A DNA stretch of 64,000 bases from Aurantiacibacter sediminis (GCF_016019885.1 NZ_JAEANY010000001.1:248001-312000), one strand, 5' to 3'. Counted from the first letter of the stretch, positions 41,993 through 52,764 are shown. A program made the numbers and translations. Notes: generated from the letters alone by a model not told the origin.

Positions 41993-43258
41993 TCAGGCAA
42001 TGCGGCTGATGTCGAGGATATCTGCGGCCTGCAAGTCAAGCGTCTCGATAAGCGAATTCGTTGCGATGACACGCGCGTAATCGCGCTTTTGTGCAGTCTC
42101 CCGATCGACCAGTAAGCTCTCCATCGTGGGCAGCAAAGCCGCCGCGTAGCCGAGATTCTGTCCGACCAATTGGCTCGGCTCCACGCCCGGATCATAAATG
42201 TCGAGATCGAAGCCTGCATCGAGCAGCTTGCGCGCCATGTCGACTGCCGGACTTTCGCGCAGGTCATCGGTTTCACGCTTAAAGGCGAGGCCGACGAGCA
42301 ACAGCTTCGCGCCTTTCTCCAGACCCTGCGTCGCTGCCAAAAACTGATGATGCTTGTGCGCTTCATTGGATCGAAGCAGCGCGTCCACAAGATGCGTGTG
42401 GGCCCCGACATCACTCGCCATATGCTGCAGGGCGCGCACATCCTTGGGCAGGCAGGATCCGCCAAAGGCAGCGCCCGGCCGCGTGTAATGGGCGGAAATA
42501 TTGAGTTTTGTATCTGCAGCGAAAATTTGGTGGACCTGCGCGGCGGAGATATCGAGTTGTTCGCAGACCCGGCCGATTTCATTTGCAAAAGCGACTTTCA
42601 CCGCGTGCCAGCTATTATCGACGAACTTGGTCAATTCTGCTTCGCGCAAGCCGACGCGAAAGACTGGCGCATCGATGCCCTCATGGAGATTTTCCATCGC
42701 AGCATTTGGCGCACCATCTCGCGTGCCGATGACGATCTTCGGTGGATCGAAATAGTCGGCAATCGCGCTCGCCTCGCGGAGAAACTCCGGATTGTAGACC
42801 AGCGACACCAATCGCGCGCAGTCGTCTCCCAGGGCTGCCTCGAAAACTGGCTGGATCAGCTGATCCATGGAGCCGGGGCGCATGGTCGATCGATATGCCA
42901 CCGTCAGTGGCGCAGTCCGGGCAGAATTGATCGCCGCAGCGATATTGCGCGTGACCTGCAGAATGTGGCTCATGTCGTGTGCGCCATCTGCCGCGCTCGG
43001 CGTTCCGACACACACGATTGCCAAATCACACTCTGCAAGCGCGGTGCCGATATCCGCCTGAGCGCTTAGCAGGCCATCCGCACGCGCCTTTGCGATCAAG
43101 GCCTCCAGTCCCGGCTCTTTCACCGGACTGCGCCCTGCATTGATGGCCGCAACCTTGCTGTCATTGATGTCGATACCGACCACGCTATGGCCCTGCGATG
43201 CGATGCATCCCGCGGCTGTGCCGCCAACATAACCAAGGCCAAAAATGACGGTATTCAT
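41993..43258 (-). CDS. GDP-mannose 6-dehydrogenase-like nucleotide-sugar dehydrogenase (AlgD type)
   Basis: 421 residues. VIFGLGYVGGTAAGCIASQGH binds NAD, and the catalytic Cys lies in AFGGSCLPKDVRAL. Several stretches (NPEFLREASAI, DTKLNISAHYTRPGAAFGG, LAFKRETDDLRESP) follow AlgD rather than UDP-glucose dehydrogenase. The expected reaction oxidises GDP-mannose to GDP-mannuronate with two NAD. gmd, just across the divergent gap, would use the same GDP-mannose. UDP-glucose dehydrogenase activity cannot be excluded from sequence alone. No alginate polymerase gene is in the window, so any mannuronate would be a side or backbone sugar of this capsule. Confidence 0.8.
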   Translation of the reverse strand: MNTVIFGLGYVGGTAAGCIASQGHSVVGIDINDSKVAAINAGRSPVKEPGLEALIAKARADGLLSAQADIGTALAECDLAIVCVGTPSAADGAHDMSHILQVTRNIAAAINSARTAPLTVAYRSTMRPGSMDQLIQPVFEAALGDDCARLVSLVYNPEFLREASAIADYFDPPKIVIGTRDGAPNAAMENLHEGIDAPVFRVGLREAELTKFVDNSWHAVKVAFANEIGRVCEQLDISAAQVHQIFAADTKLNISAHYTRPGAAFGGSCLPKDVRALQHMASDVGAHTHLVDALLRSNEAHKHHQFLAATQGLEKGAKLLLVGLAFKRETDDLRESPAVDMARKLLDAGFDLDIYDPGVEPSQLVGQNLGYAAALLPTMESLLVDRETAQKRDYARVIATNSLIETLDLQAADILDISRIA

Positions 43259-43367
43259 TTCAGTTCATTGGCTTTCCTATTGCATTGCACCAAGTCGCCG
43301 CTTGCATAATCGCAGGCGATAGGCTTTTGACCCCCTGAATTCAATCAAGCGGCTGGAAGACCCGAAA

Positions 43368-44435
43368 ATGACCAAAGCGAAGACTGCACTGATCACCGGT
43401 GTGACCGGACAGGATGGCGCCTATCTGTCGCACCTGCTGCTCGAAAAGGGCTACGAAGTGCACGGCGTAAAGCGCCGTTCGTCGAGCTTCAATACCGGGC
43501 GGATCGAGGATATTTATCAAGACCCGCATGTCGATAATCAGAAGTTCCACCTGCATTATGGCGATCTGACAGACAGCACGAACCTGATCCGAATCGTGCA
43601 GGAAGTGCAGCCGGACGAGATTTACAACCTCGCCGCGCAGAGCCACGTCGCGGTCAGCTTCGAAACGCCGGAATATACGGCCAATGCCGATGCTATCGGC
43701 ACGTTACGCCTCTTGGAGGCGATCCGCATTCTCAAGCTTGAAGAAAAGACCAGGTTCTATCAGGCGTCCACATCGGAGCTTTACGGCCTCGTGCAGGAAG
43801 TGCCGCAAAGCGAGACCACGCCTTTCTACCCGCGCAGCCCCTATGCTGCCGCCAAGCTTTACGCCTACTGGATCACGGTGAACTACCGCGAAGCTTATGG
43901 CATTCACGCGAGCAACGGCATCCTGTTCAACCATGAAAGTCCGCTGCGCGGCGAAACATTCGTAACCCGCAAGATCACTCGCGCGGCTGCGGCGATTGCT
44001 CTGGGCCGTCAGGACAAGCTCTATCTCGGCAATCTGGATGCCCAGCGCGATTGGGGCCACGCCCGCGAATATGTGCGCGGCATGTGGATGATGATGCAGC
44101 AAGAGCAGGCCGACGATTACGTGCTCGCCACCGGCGTCACTACTCCGGTACGCGAATTCGTTCGCTGGGCATTTGAGGACGCTGGCATTCCTATCGAATT
44201 CCGCGGGGAAGGCGTTGAGGAAAAGGGCTATGCCAAGGATGACGGCCGCTGCCTGATCGAAGTCGACCCGCGCTATTTTCGCCCGACCGAGGTGGAATTG
44301 CTGCTTGGCGATCCGACAAAGGCGCAGGAAAAGCTCGGCTGGAAGCACGAAACATCACCACGCGAACTGGCGCGTGAAATGCTGCTGGCCGATATGGAAA
44401 TCATGAAAGCCGAACCGATCGCAGGCGGCGACTGA
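43368..44435 (+). CDS. gmd: GDP-mannose 4,6-dehydratase
   Basis: Makes GDP-4-dehydro-6-deoxy-mannose. [20 protein letters not shown] binds [24 protein letters not shown] is the Gmd signature, and [15 protein letters not shown] has the catalytic Tyr-x3-Lys. [19 protein letters not shown] also matches. 355 residues, full length. Its stop and the fcl start share one base, so gmd-fcl is an operon giving GDP-L-fucose. Confidence 0.97.
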   Translation: MTKAKTALITGVTGQDGAYLSHLLLEKGYEVHGVKRRSSSFNTGRIEDIYQDPHVDNQKFHLHYGDLTDSTNLIRIVQEVQPDEIYNLAAQSHVAVSFETPEYTANADAIGTLRLLEAIRILKLEEKTRFYQASTSELYGLVQEVPQSETTPFYPRSPYAAAKLYAYWITVNYREAYGIHASNGILFNHESPLRGETFVTRKITRAAAAIALGRQDKLYLGNLDAQRDWGHAREYVRGMWMMMQQEQADDYVLATGVTTPVREFVRWAFEDAGIPIEFRGEGVEEKGYAKDDGRCLIEVDPRYFRPTEVELLLGDPTKAQEKLGWKHETSPRELAREMLLADMEIMKAEPIAGGD

Positions 44436-45373
44436 TGTCTTACGATCTTGCTGGCAAGCGCGCGTATGTCGCGGGGCACAAGGGTATGGTCGGATCGGCC
44501 ATCGTCCGGCGGCTGGAAAGCGAAGGCTGCACCGTCCTGACCAGTGAACGCAGCACAGATCTGCGCGAACAATCCGCCGTGCGCGAATGGTTTGCCGATA
44601 ACCAGCCAGACGCCGTTGTGGTCGCTGCAGCGAAAGTCGGCGGCATTTTCGCGAACGACACCTATCCGGCCGAATTCCTCTACGACAACCTCATGATCGA
44701 GGCGAATTTGATCGAGGCTGCCTATCGCAATGGCGTAGAGAAGCTGCTGTTTCTCGGCTCGTCCTGCATCTACCCGAAGATGGCACCCCAGCCGATTCCG
44801 GAGGACGCATTGCTGACCGGCCCGCTGGAGCCGACCAATGAGTGGTATGCCGTGGCCAAGATCGCCGGTATCAAGCTGTGCCAGGCCTATCGCAAGCAAT
44901 ATGGCGTCGATTTTATCAGCGCCATGCCGACCAATCTCTATGGGCCCGGCGACAATTTCGATCTCGCCAACAGCCACGTGCTGCCAGCCCTCATTCGCAA
45001 GGCGCATGAGGCGAAGGAGGCGAGCGCGGATTCGATTGAAATCTGGGGCACGGGCTCACCGCGCCGCGAATTCCTGCATGTCGATGATCTGGCCGATGGT
45101 GCTGTTTTCCTGCTGAAGAAATATTCGGGCGAGGAACATGTCAATCTTGGCTCTGGCACGGATCTGCCAATCATCGAGCTTGCGCAAATGGTGTGCGATG
45201 TCGTCGGATTTGACGGCAGCATCACAAAGGATACCAGCAAGCCCGATGGCACGCCGCGCAAGCTGATGAGCGGAGACAAGATCGCCGCCATGGGCTGGAA
45301 GCCGAAGATCGAACTGCGCGAAGGGATCGCCGATGCCTATCGCGCCTTTCTGGCTGGCGAAGGCAAGCAGTAA
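44435..45373 (+). CDS. fcl: GDP-L-fucose synthase
   Basis: Epimerase-reductase that converts the Gmd product to GDP-L-fucose. [19 protein letters not shown] binds NADP. The catalytic Ser is in LGSSCIYPK and Tyr-x3-Lys in [33 protein letters not shown] is the conserved substrate region. 312 residues, normal. It is convergent with the initiating phosphotransferase gene, with 9 bases between the stops. Confidence 0.97.
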   Translation: MSYDLAGKRAYVAGHKGMVGSAIVRRLESEGCTVLTSERSTDLREQSAVREWFADNQPDAVVVAAAKVGGIFANDTYPAEFLYDNLMIEANLIEAAYRNGVEKLLFLGSSCIYPKMAPQPIPEDALLTGPLEPTNEWYAVAKIAGIKLCQAYRKQYGVDFISAMPTNLYGPGDNFDLANSHVLPALIRKAHEAKEASADSIEIWGTGSPRREFLHVDDLADGAVFLLKKYSGEEHVNLGSGTDLPIIELAQMVCDVVGFDGSITKDTSKPDGTPRKLMSGDKIAAMGWKPKIELREGIADAYRAFLAGEGKQ

Positions 45374-45382
45374 AGCTGCGCG

Positions 45383-46870
45383 CTAAAAGGCGCGTTCGTG
45401 GGTAATCACGCGCAGCGTTGCGGCGAGTATGGCGATATCCTGCCACAGGCTCCAGCGCTGCATATATTCCAAGTCTGCCAGTAGCCGGTTGCTCAGCTGC
45501 GTTTCTGTATCGGTCGCACCCCGGTGCCCGCGCACTTGCGCCAGGCCGGTGATGCCCGGACGCAAGCCGTGGCGTTGCCAGTAATTGCGATCGACTTCCC
45601 AGAAAAGCTTGCTGCCGGCCTTCGATCCAAGCGCATGCGGGCGCGGGCCGACGAGGCTCATGTCGCCTTTCAGCACGTTAATGAGCTGCGGCAATTCGTC
45701 GATACTGGTGCGACGGATGAAGCGTCCGATGCGTGTCACCCGCTCGTCTTCAAGCAGTGTCGATTGCGCACCGCTATCATCGCTCTCGCGCATTGAGCGG
45801 AATTTCAGGATCGCAAAAAAGCGGTTGCCGCGGCCTACGCGTTTCTGGATGAAGAAGACAGGTCCGCCATCCTCCAGCTTGATCAGCAATGCGACAATCA
45901 ACATTAGCGGCGCGGCGACCAGCAAGACAAGGCCTGACACAGCGACGTCAAACAGCCGCTTGGCAACGCGCGCCCGTATTCCCAGCTGCCCCGACGACAC
46001 TTTGAGCGCTGAAACTCCAGCAGCGTCATAATGCACTACACCTACCGCTCCGATTTCGCGCGGCAATTGATGCGTCACCTCGCCATCGATGCCCGAGCCT
46101 TTCAGCACCTGCGCCCAAGCCGCGCGCTCCTCTGCCGGGCAGCTTACAACCACTTCATCCATATTACGCAGATATTTGCTCAGCCGATCGAGAGCGCGTG
46201 GATCATCCAGCGTTGGAACAAGGCCATGCTCGCGAGCATCCACATGAATGGCATGGGGCAAGGTAAGCTCCGGCCCGCCAGCGTGGATGACCATTTTGTT
46301 GAGCGAAGTCGGTCCCCATTTACGGGAAAGTACGCGCGACACGCCAAAACGCATGGCGGTCATCAGGACCGCAGTCGTGACGAGGCCCAGTGCGAAGACC
46401 ATGCGCGAAAATTCCGCATTGCTCTTGGCGAAAAAGGCCAGGAGATTGACCAGGGCAGCGGCGACTATCAGCGCGGTAATTGCCCGGAATGCACTCGTCT
46501 GCCAATTGGTCAGCGCGCGACGCGAATAGGTGCCATTATACAAGGCGACCGTCAGGTAAACCGGCAGGATGACATAGGCCGAGATCATGCCCCCTTCGAG
46601 CAGCGCCCAATTGGTCACCGTGCCGAAGTAGAGAACTGAATCAGCGAAAAAAGCACCGAGCAGGATTGCGACATCGCCGAGGAGAAGCGCCAAATAAGCT
46701 CGCAGCCGCTTGCGCTCCAGCGAAGGCAGGAGCCCGTTGCGCGGCGCCGGTGGCAGCTTTGCGGGTGTAGTGCTGTCCAAGTGCTCACGCGGACCGGCAT
46801 CATCAACGGAAGAAAAATCCGCCTCTGCCTTGTCCTCCAGTAATGCCACTTGATCGATCAATGGCCTCAC
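45383..46870 (-). CDS. Polyprenyl-phosphate sugar-phosphotransferase (WcaJ-like)
   Basis: Starts polysaccharide repeat units by moving a sugar phosphate to undecaprenyl phosphate. The N-terminal half has four transmembrane helices and a CoA_binding_3-like region. The C-terminal bac_transf domain has a membrane re-entrant helix (FDVAVSGLVLLVAAPLMLIV), KRVGRGNRFFAILKFRSMRE, TRIGRFIRRTSIDELPQLIN and GLRPGITGLAQVRGHRGATD. About 495 residues from GTG 46870. The open frame continues to 47122, but that stretch is Arg/Cys-rich, unlike a protein start, and would run into holA. TTG 46861 is another start candidate. Confidence 0.9.
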   Translation of the reverse strand: MRPLIDQVALLEDKAEADFSSVDDAGPREHLDSTTPAKLPPAPRNGLLPSLERKRLRAYLALLLGDVAILLGAFFADSVLYFGTVTNWALLEGGMISAYVILPVYLTVALYNGTYSRRALTNWQTSAFRAITALIVAAALVNLLAFFAKSNAEFSRMVFALGLVTTAVLMTAMRFGVSRVLSRKWGPTSLNKMVIHAGGPELTLPHAIHVDAREHGLVPTLDDPRALDRLSKYLRNMDEVVVSCPAEERAAWAQVLKGSGIDGEVTHQLPREIGAVGVVHYDAAGVSALKVSSGQLGIRARVAKRLFDVAVSGLVLLVAAPLMLIVALLIKLEDGGPVFFIQKRVGRGNRFFAILKFRSMRESDDSGAQSTLLEDERVTRIGRFIRRTSIDELPQLINVLKGDMSLVGPRPHALGSKAGSKLFWEVDRNYWQRHGLRPGITGLAQVRGHRGATDTETQLSNRLLADLEYMQRWSLWQDIAILAATLRVITHERAF

Positions 46871-46980
46871 GCCCAAATAGTTACCGCTACATACGCAATA
46901 CCACGTAATTGCTTGCAGATATTTGTATGACCGGCGCGCACAAGCAGACTGGCGCGAATTTGCACCGTTACAACCGCTTT

Positions 46981-48015
46981 TCAGCGGCGCGCGGCTGCGT
47001 ATCGGGCGATTTGGGTGAGCTCGCGGGCGAGTAGAAGTTCTGCCGTCTGGCTGTTGGCGAGCAGCGAACGATGCAGATCGGCAAGGCGCGGCACAAGGCG
47101 CTCCAGCCTGCCGCCATTCCACCGCATCAGCTGATCGCCAACTTCGCGATGCTCTTTAAAGAACACCCCGTTCATCTTCAGGAATTGCTTCATATCGTCC
47201 CCCCGTCGCAGCTTGGGTGACAGCACGGCGAGTTGCGCGGCACGCCGTTCCAGCGCCAGCGCCACGCCGACAGGGTTGAGCGAGACTTCGCGCATTCGCG
47301 TGAGCTCTCCCGGCAATTTGGACAGCTCTCCGCTCAGCGCAGCATTGACTAGCGGCATGAAGCCGTCCTCTTCCGCGCTCGCGCCGATGTCGTTGAATGC
47401 CGAGAGATCCGCGCGCTTGGGCGTCTGCAGGGAGGCGTCGAGATAGAGCGCTAGCTTGTCGACTTCGGACTGGGCGAGGCGGACATCGAGATTGGCGGCA
47501 CGGGCAATGGTTTCGGCAAGCGAGCCGTCGAGCCGCAAGCCCACGGCATCCGCCATCGCCCGCACATCGGCTGTCACGGAGCGCAAATCTGGCGGGTAGA
47601 AAATCGCCACCAGCGCATCTTCACGCTTCAACAACAGTTTCGCGCTGCGCGATTTGTCGGTTGCGGATGTGGCGACGATGAAAATCGGCCAGCCATCAGT
47701 CACCTCGCCGCGATCGACCAACTCGCACCAGCTCGCCATTGCATCATGCGCTTCCTCTCCCGAAACGCGCGCCAGGATATGGCGTGAGTCGCCGAAAAGC
47801 GATGTCGAGCGCGCTTCATCGACGAGGCGGGAGGGATCGGATTTGAGGTCAGCGCCGGAAATGTCGACGCGTTCACCCGCGTCGGGCAGTTCGGCAATCA
47901 GCTTGGCAATCGCAGCAGAGGCGCCTGCCTCATCCTGCCCGCAGAAGAAGAATAGGCGACACCGTTCGCCTGCCCGCTTGGCAGCCTGGGCGTAATCGCG
48001 CTGGGTGGCCTTCAC
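46981..48015 (-). CDS. holA: DNA polymerase III subunit delta
   Basis: Clamp-loader subunit that opens the beta clamp. 344 residues. The start (RLFFFCGQDEAGASAAIAKLI) is the degenerate P-loop fold of the delta family, and the C-terminal collar domain contains LALERRAAQLAVLSPKLRRG and KEHREVGDQLMRW. It follows lptE with an ATGA overlap, in the leuS-lptE-holA order common in alphaproteobacteria. Confidence 0.92.
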   Translation of the reverse strand: MKATQRDYAQAAKRAGERCRLFFFCGQDEAGASAAIAKLIAELPDAGERVDISGADLKSDPSRLVDEARSTSLFGDSRHILARVSGEEAHDAMASWCELVDRGEVTDGWPIFIVATSATDKSRSAKLLLKREDALVAIFYPPDLRSVTADVRAMADAVGLRLDGSLAETIARAANLDVRLAQSEVDKLALYLDASLQTPKRADLSAFNDIGASAEEDGFMPLVNAALSGELSKLPGELTRMREVSLNPVGVALALERRAAQLAVLSPKLRRGDDMKQFLKMNGVFFKEHREVGDQLMRWNGGRLERLVPRLADLHRSLLANSQTAELLLARELTQIARYAAARR

Positions 48016-48512
48016 TGGTCCTGTTCGCGCAAGACGCGCGTCAGGCGGACCACGATCTGGTCGGCAACTTCTTTCGACAAATTTTCGAGCGCAGTTTGCT
48101 CTGCAGCGATGGTTGCATATTCGCTGCTCACCACATCGATCCCGGCATCGGACCCGGCGGTGGCATCGACAAGAATTGCGCCTGTCGCGATATCGACCAG
48201 CTGGTAGCGCGCGCGCAGCGTGCGGCGCTGGCGGCCAATCGTATCGTCTGTCAGCAGGCCGAGCCCTTCAAGCCGGTCATCGAGCAGCACATCGAGCCTG
48301 TATTGCGCGCTGCCATTGGCCGAGCCGCTGCGATAGAGCCGGTCTTCAAGCGCATTGCGCACTAGCCAGCCTTCCTGGCCCTCAATCGGCGCGACTTCGA
48401 TATTGGCAAGTCCCTGCGCCACCACACCTTGACTGCCACCGGCATAGATCGGCTGCAGGCCGCAGCCAGACAGCAGCGCAAGAGCGGCAAGCGAGGCGAG
48501 CAGCCGCATCAT
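48012..48512 (-). CDS. lptE: LPS assembly lipoprotein LptE
   Basis: Plug lipoprotein of the LptD outer-membrane translocon. A lipoprotein signal ([20 protein letters not shown], with the lipobox Cys) is followed by a small alpha/beta domain typical of alphaproteobacterial Lpt[25 protein letters not shown], then a long C-terminal helix ([21 protein letters not shown]). 166 residues. It overlaps both leuS and holA by 4 bases. Confidence 0.92.
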   Translation of the reverse strand: MMRLLASLAALALLSGCGLQPIYAGGSQGVVAQGLANIEVAPIEGQEGWLVRNALEDRLYRSGSANGSAQYRLDVLLDDRLEGLGLLTDDTIGRQRRTLRARYQLVDIATGAILVDATAGSDAGIDVVSSEYATIAAEQTALENLSKEVADQIVVRLTRVLREQDQ

Positions 48513-51139
48513 GTGACGATATTCACCAGCCTGTCAGGCACCACGATCACTTTCCGAATGTCCGCACCATCGATCGAACGCTGGACCTTCTCGCTCGCGA
48601 GCGCAAGCGCCTCCAGATCCTCTTTCGACGATCCCTTGGGAGCGGACAGCGTATCGCGTAGCTTGCCCTTGTGCTGAATGGCGATGGTGACTTCATCCTC
48701 GACCAGCAGCGCCGGATCGACTTCGGGCCAGGCCGCTTCGGCGACAAGACCCTTGCCGCCCATCTCCACCCAGCCCTCTTCGGAAAGATGCGGCATCATG
48801 GGGGAGGCCATCAGCAACAAAGAGCGGATCGCATGACTGCGACTATCCGAAGGTGCAGCCTTTTCCGCCGCGCTGGTCAGCTCGTACAGCCGCGCCACAG
48901 CCTTGTTGAAAGCCAGCGCTTCGATATCTTCGGCAACGGCAGCAATCGTCTGGTGTGTTTTGCGAGCAAGATCCTTGTCCTCGCCGCTCGCGTTCTCCTC
49001 ATATTGGCCGAACAGCCGCCACAGGCGCTGGACGAAGCGGCCGCAGCCCTCGATGCCTGCCTCGGACCACGGCAAGTCACGCTCTGGCGGGCTGTCGGAC
49101 AGCATGAACCAGCGCACTGCATCGGCGCCGTAATCGCGGATGATGTCTTCCGGGTCGACGACATTCTTCTTCGACTTGGACATCTTGATGACCTTGCCGA
49201 TATTGAGCTCGAGATCAGAGTCTAGAAAGTATGCTTTCTCGCTAACTTTCCGAACCTGCGACGGGTTCACGTAATGCATCGGATCACCGGGCCGTGCAGG
49301 TCGAGGTAAGACCTCTACATTGTCCGAAATAGCGAAGAATTTTCCGTGTTTGTGGCCAACGTTTTCCGGCACACGAATGACTCTGCCGTCCAAGGAAGTG
49401 AAATTAAACGGGAGAGTGTAAACCTCATGCGTGACCATGCCCTGCGTGAAGAGCGAACCGAACGGCTCCTTCACATCCAGCAGGCCGACATGCGCCAGCG
49501 CGCGCGTCCAGAAGCGGGCGTAGAGCAGGTGCAGGATCGCATGCTCGATCCCGCCGATATATTGATCCACCGGCAGCCATTTGGCGACTTCCGCCGCATC
49601 GAAGGGCTTGTCACCCGGCTGGCTGGCGAAGCGCAGGAAGTACCAGCTGGAATTGACGAATGTGTCGAGCGTATCGGTTTCACGTTCCGCCGCTCCGCCG
49701 CATTTCGGACATGTCGTGTCCTTCCATGTCGGGTGGCGAAGCAAGGGATTGCCCGGCTGTTCGAAAGAGACATCGTCCGGCAGTTTCACCGGAAGCTGGT
49801 CTTTGGGCACGGGAACCACGCCGCAATCCGCACAGTGAATGAAGGGGATCGGCGTGCCCCAATAGCGCTGGCGCGAAACGCCCCAATCGCGCAGGCGCCA
49901 AACCGTCGTGCCCACGCCCCAGTCGCCTTTTTCGGCGCGGGCAATGACTTCGGCCTTGGCATCCTCAACGCTCATCCCGTCGAGGAAATCGGAATTGACG
50001 AGCACACCTTCGCCCGCCTCGGCTTCGCCATCGAATGGCTTTGCCGCTTCATCGACTGAAGGCGCAACAACGCGCGGGATCGGAAGGCCGTATTTGGTCG
50101 CAAATTCGAAGTCGCGCTGGTCATGCCCCGGCACCGCCATGATGGCCCCGGTGCCGTAATCCATCAGCACGAAGTTGGCGATGTAGAGCGGCAATTCTGC
50201 GCCGGTGAAGGGATGGCGTGCGGTGATGCCTGTGTCGAAGCCCAGCTTCTCCGCCGTCTCCAGCTCCGCAGCGGTGGTGCCGCCTTTCTTGCAGAGCGCA
50301 ATGAAATCGCGAGCTTCTTCGTTGTCGAGCGATTGCGCGACCGGATGGTCGGCCGCCACGGCCACAAAGCTCGCGCCAAAGATCGTGTCGGGGCGCGTCG
50401 TGTAAACGGGCAACTTTTGGCCGTTCGAAAGGTCGAACGCGAATTCGAGACCCTGCGACTTGCCGATCCAGTTTTCCTGCATCGTGCGGACCTTTTGCGG
50501 CCAGTCGTCCAGACCCTGAACGCCTTCCAGCAGGTCTTCGGCAAACTGCGTGATTTTCAGGAACCACTGGTTGAGCTTGCGTTTCTCGACCTCTGCGCCC
50601 GAGCGCCAGCCCTTACCGTCGATCACCTGCTCATTGGCGAGCACCGTCATATCGACCGGATCCCAATTGACCTCGCTTTCCTTGCGATAGACGAGGCCGG
50701 CGTTAAACAGGTCGATAAACAGCGCCTGCTCGTGACCGTAATATTCGGGATCGCAGGTGGCGAATTCACGGGACCAGTCGAGAGCAAAGCCGAGCTGCTT
50801 GAGCTGGCCCTTCATTGTCTCGATATTCTGATAGGTCCAGCCGGCAGGATGGACGCCCTTTTCCATCGCAGCGTTTTCCGCCGGCATGCCAAAAGCGTCC
50901 CACCCCATCGGGTGCAGCACTTCACGCCCTTGCATCTTGCGATAACGCGCCAGCACATCGCCCATCGTGTAATTGCGCACATGGCCGATATGGATGCGCC
51001 CGCTGGGATAGGGGAACATCTCCAGCACATAGCTTTTGGGCTTGTCCGAATTGCTATCCGCTTCAAAGCAGCGGGCTTCATCCCACGCAGCCTGCCAGCG
51101 CCCGTCAGCGACTGACGGATCGAATCTCTCGTTACTCAT
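48509..51139 (-). CDS. leuS: Leucyl-tRNA synthetase
   Basis: Charges tRNA-Leu. Class-I signature [20 protein letters not shown] (HIGH) is near the N-terminus and [10 protein letters not shown] (KMSKS) is near residue 650. The zinc-binding insertion has CADCGVVPV and CPKCGG, and the editing domain is intact ([12 protein letters not shown]). 876 residues. Residues about 569-649 (positions 49195-49435) use codons that are rare elsewhere in the gene (TTA, CTA, AGA, CGA, CCT) and read differently from the Ala/Gly/Asp-rich segment I expect there in related bacteria. The frame stays open. Confidence 0.97.
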   Translation of the reverse strand: MSNERFDPSVADGRWQAAWDEARCFEADSNSDKPKSYVLEMFPYPSGRIHIGHVRNYTMGDVLARYRKMQGREVLHPMGWDAFGMPAENAAMEKGVHPAGWTYQNIETMKGQLKQLGFALDWSREFATCDPEYYGHEQALFIDLFNAGLVYRKESEVNWDPVDMTVLANEQVIDGKGWRSGAEVEKRKLNQWFLKITQFAEDLLEGVQGLDDWPQKVRTMQENWIGKSQGLEFAFDLSNGQKLPVYTTRPDTIFGASFVAVAADHPVAQSLDNEEARDFIALCKKGGTTAAELETAEKLGFDTGITARHPFTGAELPLYIANFVLMDYGTGAIMAVPGHDQRDFEFATKYGLPIPRVVAPSVDEAAKPFDGEAEAGEGVLVNSDFLDGMSVEDAKAEVIARAEKGDWGVGTTVWRLRDWGVSRQRYWGTPIPFIHCADCGVVPVPKDQLPVKLPDDVSFEQPGNPLLRHPTWKDTTCPKCGGAAERETDTLDTFVNSSWYFLRFASQPGDKPFDAAEVAKWLPVDQYIGGIEHAILHLLYARFWTRALAHVGLLDVKEPFGSLFTQGMVTHEVYTLPFNFTSLDGRVIRVPENVGHKHGKFFAISDNVEVLPRPARPGDPMHYVNPSQVRKVSEKAYFLDSDLELNIGKVIKMSKSKKNVVDPEDIIRDYGADAVRWFMLSDSPPERDLPWSEAGIEGCGRFVQRLWRLFGQYEENASGEDKDLARKTHQTIAAVAEDIEALAFNKAVARLYELTSAAEKAAPSDSRSHAIRSLLLMASPMMPHLSEEGWVEMGGKGLVAEAAWPEVDPALLVEDEVTIAIQHKGKLRDTLSAPKGSSKEDLEALALASEKVQRSIDGADIRKVIVVPDRLVNIVT

Positions 51140-51158
51140 GAAGAGTCCCTAGCGGGAG

Positions 51159-51626
51159 TTACATCACAGTGGAACGGCGCAAATCGCGAGCGGTGGTGAG
51201 GATGATGTCTTCAAGGCGCTGAACCGTGGCAGCCTGCACCGGAGCATCGACCCACTGGCCACCTTGCATCACCTGCCGCGTGGCGTTTACGCGAAGCGCA
51301 TCAGCCCGCAAGGTGGAATCGAGAATGGCGACCGAAACGCTCACTCGCTCATTCGGGCTGTTCGGGTTGGTGTACCAATCGGTGATCAGCACGCCGCCGG
51401 AACTATCGGCAGTGGTCAGCCGAGCGAAGGATAGCGTTTCTAGGCTGGCGCGCCAGAGATAGGAGTTCACGCCGATCGAGGTCGTCTGCGCAGCTGCCAA
51501 GTCCGTCCGCAGCCTTTCGTCATTACCACCACCGCATGCAGCAAGGCCGAACGTAGCGAGGCCAAGCAGCGCGGCACCAGCCACGCGGCGTTTCTGGGCG
51601 AAGGGGCGGAAAGAGGTCTGTGGCAT
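51159..51626 (-). CDS. DUF3576-like lipoprotein
   Basis: 155 residues from ATG 51626, where a lipoprotein signal starts (AGAALLGLATFGLAACGGG, lipobox LAAC). The mature part IGVNSYLWRASLETLSFARL, then ITDWYTNPNSPNERVSVSV, and a C-terminal Arg-rich helix (LEDIILTTARDLRRS) match DUF3576, a family known next to leuS in alphaproteobacteria. It is probably an outer-membrane-facing lipoprotein; function unknown. The upstream in-frame start at 51743 would hide the lipobox. It lies 19 bases before leuS in the same direction. Confidence 0.85.
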   Translation of the reverse strand: MPQTSFRPFAQKRRVAGAALLGLATFGLAACGGGNDERLRTDLAAAQTTSIGVNSYLWRASLETLSFARLTTADSSGGVLITDWYTNPNSPNERVSVSVAILDSTLRADALRVNATRQVMQGGQWVDAPVQAATVQRLEDIILTTARDLRRSTVM

Positions 51627-51951
51627 TATCTGTCCTGTAAAGCGCGTTTGCGAGCGAAAACCCAATGAGCAAAACTCGGCAAGTGACGCCTCTATACAAG
51701 CCCCATGGGGCGCGGCAAGGCGAAGCGTCACAATTGCGTGCAAATGGGCGGTCAGGCCGTGAATGAGGGCTTAATGCGCGGAAATTGCGCAAGCGCGCGT
51801 TTGTGTGGTCGCTGCAACACTTTGCCAAAAGCGGTTCTGCATGCTGCGCAAATAGTGGAAAACCCGCAATGGAAGGCCTAACACACCGACTCGGAACCAA
51901 GTTGAGAGACGACTCGTTCATTCAGCGCGAGTCCATCGCAAACAGGGAATA
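51627..51951. other. Divergent intergenic region
   Basis: 325 bases between the divergent DUF3576-like and outer-membrane-type genes. They should hold both promoters. The DNA is less GC-rich in the middle (around 51770-51880), but I see no clear operator, riboswitch or RNA gene. Confidence 0.5.
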
Positions 51952-52725
51952 ATGGGCGCCATGAAACGGCAAGGCACATCACTGGCAGGAAAGCTGACGC
52001 TGGCCGCGTCTGCTGCTGCATTTGCCATTGCGCTGCCCAGTTCGGTGCTCGCCATCGGCCTGCTGAACGGCGAAAGCGTCGCCGCTCCCAATGCTTCCGC
52101 TCACATCGCCTTTACGCCTGCTGCTGCCGATCCGGCGGTTGCAGAGATGATGGCACGCAACAGCCAGGGCCAGGCGCGGATGATGCGCTTCACGCCCGCT
52201 GGGGCCACCGGCAACAATGCGGAGCGCGCAGTGACCGTCGCCGTTCGTGTCGACCAGGAAACGGCACAAGCACTCGCTGCCAGCACCAGCATCGCCGGCG
52301 CGCGGGAAAGCGACAACATGCCTTCCAGCCTGCAGGTCGCGCCAACTCGCTACAATCTCGGCATTGCTCGCGGGTTCAGCAATTTCGCACCTGCAACCAA
52401 CAGCCGTTCGCCTGAACTGTCCAGCGCGCTTTCGAGCGCAAACATCCCGGACATTTCCGATTTCTCGCCGCGCACCACTTCGCGCGATGAGCCGAGCCGC
52501 TTTGCAGCGCGCGTCGCAATGGAAGAGAGCACGAACCGCCGGCAGGACGCGCGTGCATCTGTCGGCGATCAATTGCTTGACCTTGGCGGCAGCTATCGTC
52601 TGACCAATAATCTCGACATCACCGCCGGCGTTAGGCTGGAGCAGGATCGCGACATCATGCCGCTTCCCGATGTTGAGCAGCAGGACAGCCAAGCGGTCTA
52701 TATCGGCACGCAATTGCGCTTCTGA
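51952..52725 (+). CDS. Hypothetical secreted or outer-membrane protein
   Basis: 257 residues. A signal sequence (LAASAAAFAIALPSSVLAIG) is followed by an Ala/Ser/Asn-rich middle with no recognised domain. The last 50 residues (LLDLGGSYRLTNNLDITAGVRL, then QAVYIGTQLRF) alternate polar and hydrophobic residues and end in Phe, as outer-membrane beta-barrel strands do. It may be a small or truncated barrel protein. ATG 52952 is not involved; starts at 51952 and 51961 are both possible. A strong terminator follows. Confidence 0.7.
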   Translation: MGAMKRQGTSLAGKLTLAASAAAFAIALPSSVLAIGLLNGESVAAPNASAHIAFTPAAADPAVAEMMARNSQGQARMMRFTPAGATGNNAERAVTVAVRVDQETAQALAASTSIAGARESDNMPSSLQVAPTRYNLGIARGFSNFAPATNSRSPELSSALSSANIPDISDFSPRTTSRDEPSRFAARVAMEESTNRRQDARASVGDQLLDLGGSYRLTNNLDITAGVRLEQDRDIMPLPDVEQQDSQAVYIGTQLRF

Positions 52726-52764
52726 CCGGTCGCTCGACCTCGCGAACACCAGACATAAGTATGC

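Noticed and set aside
46871-47122. N-terminal extension of the WcaJ-like frame
   Set aside because: The translated stretch is Arg/Cys-rich, overlaps holA and has no counterpart in this enzyme family.
50123-51115. A 330-codon plus-strand frame opposite leuS
   Set aside because: Antisense shadow of the leuS 5' half; low-complexity translation without family features.
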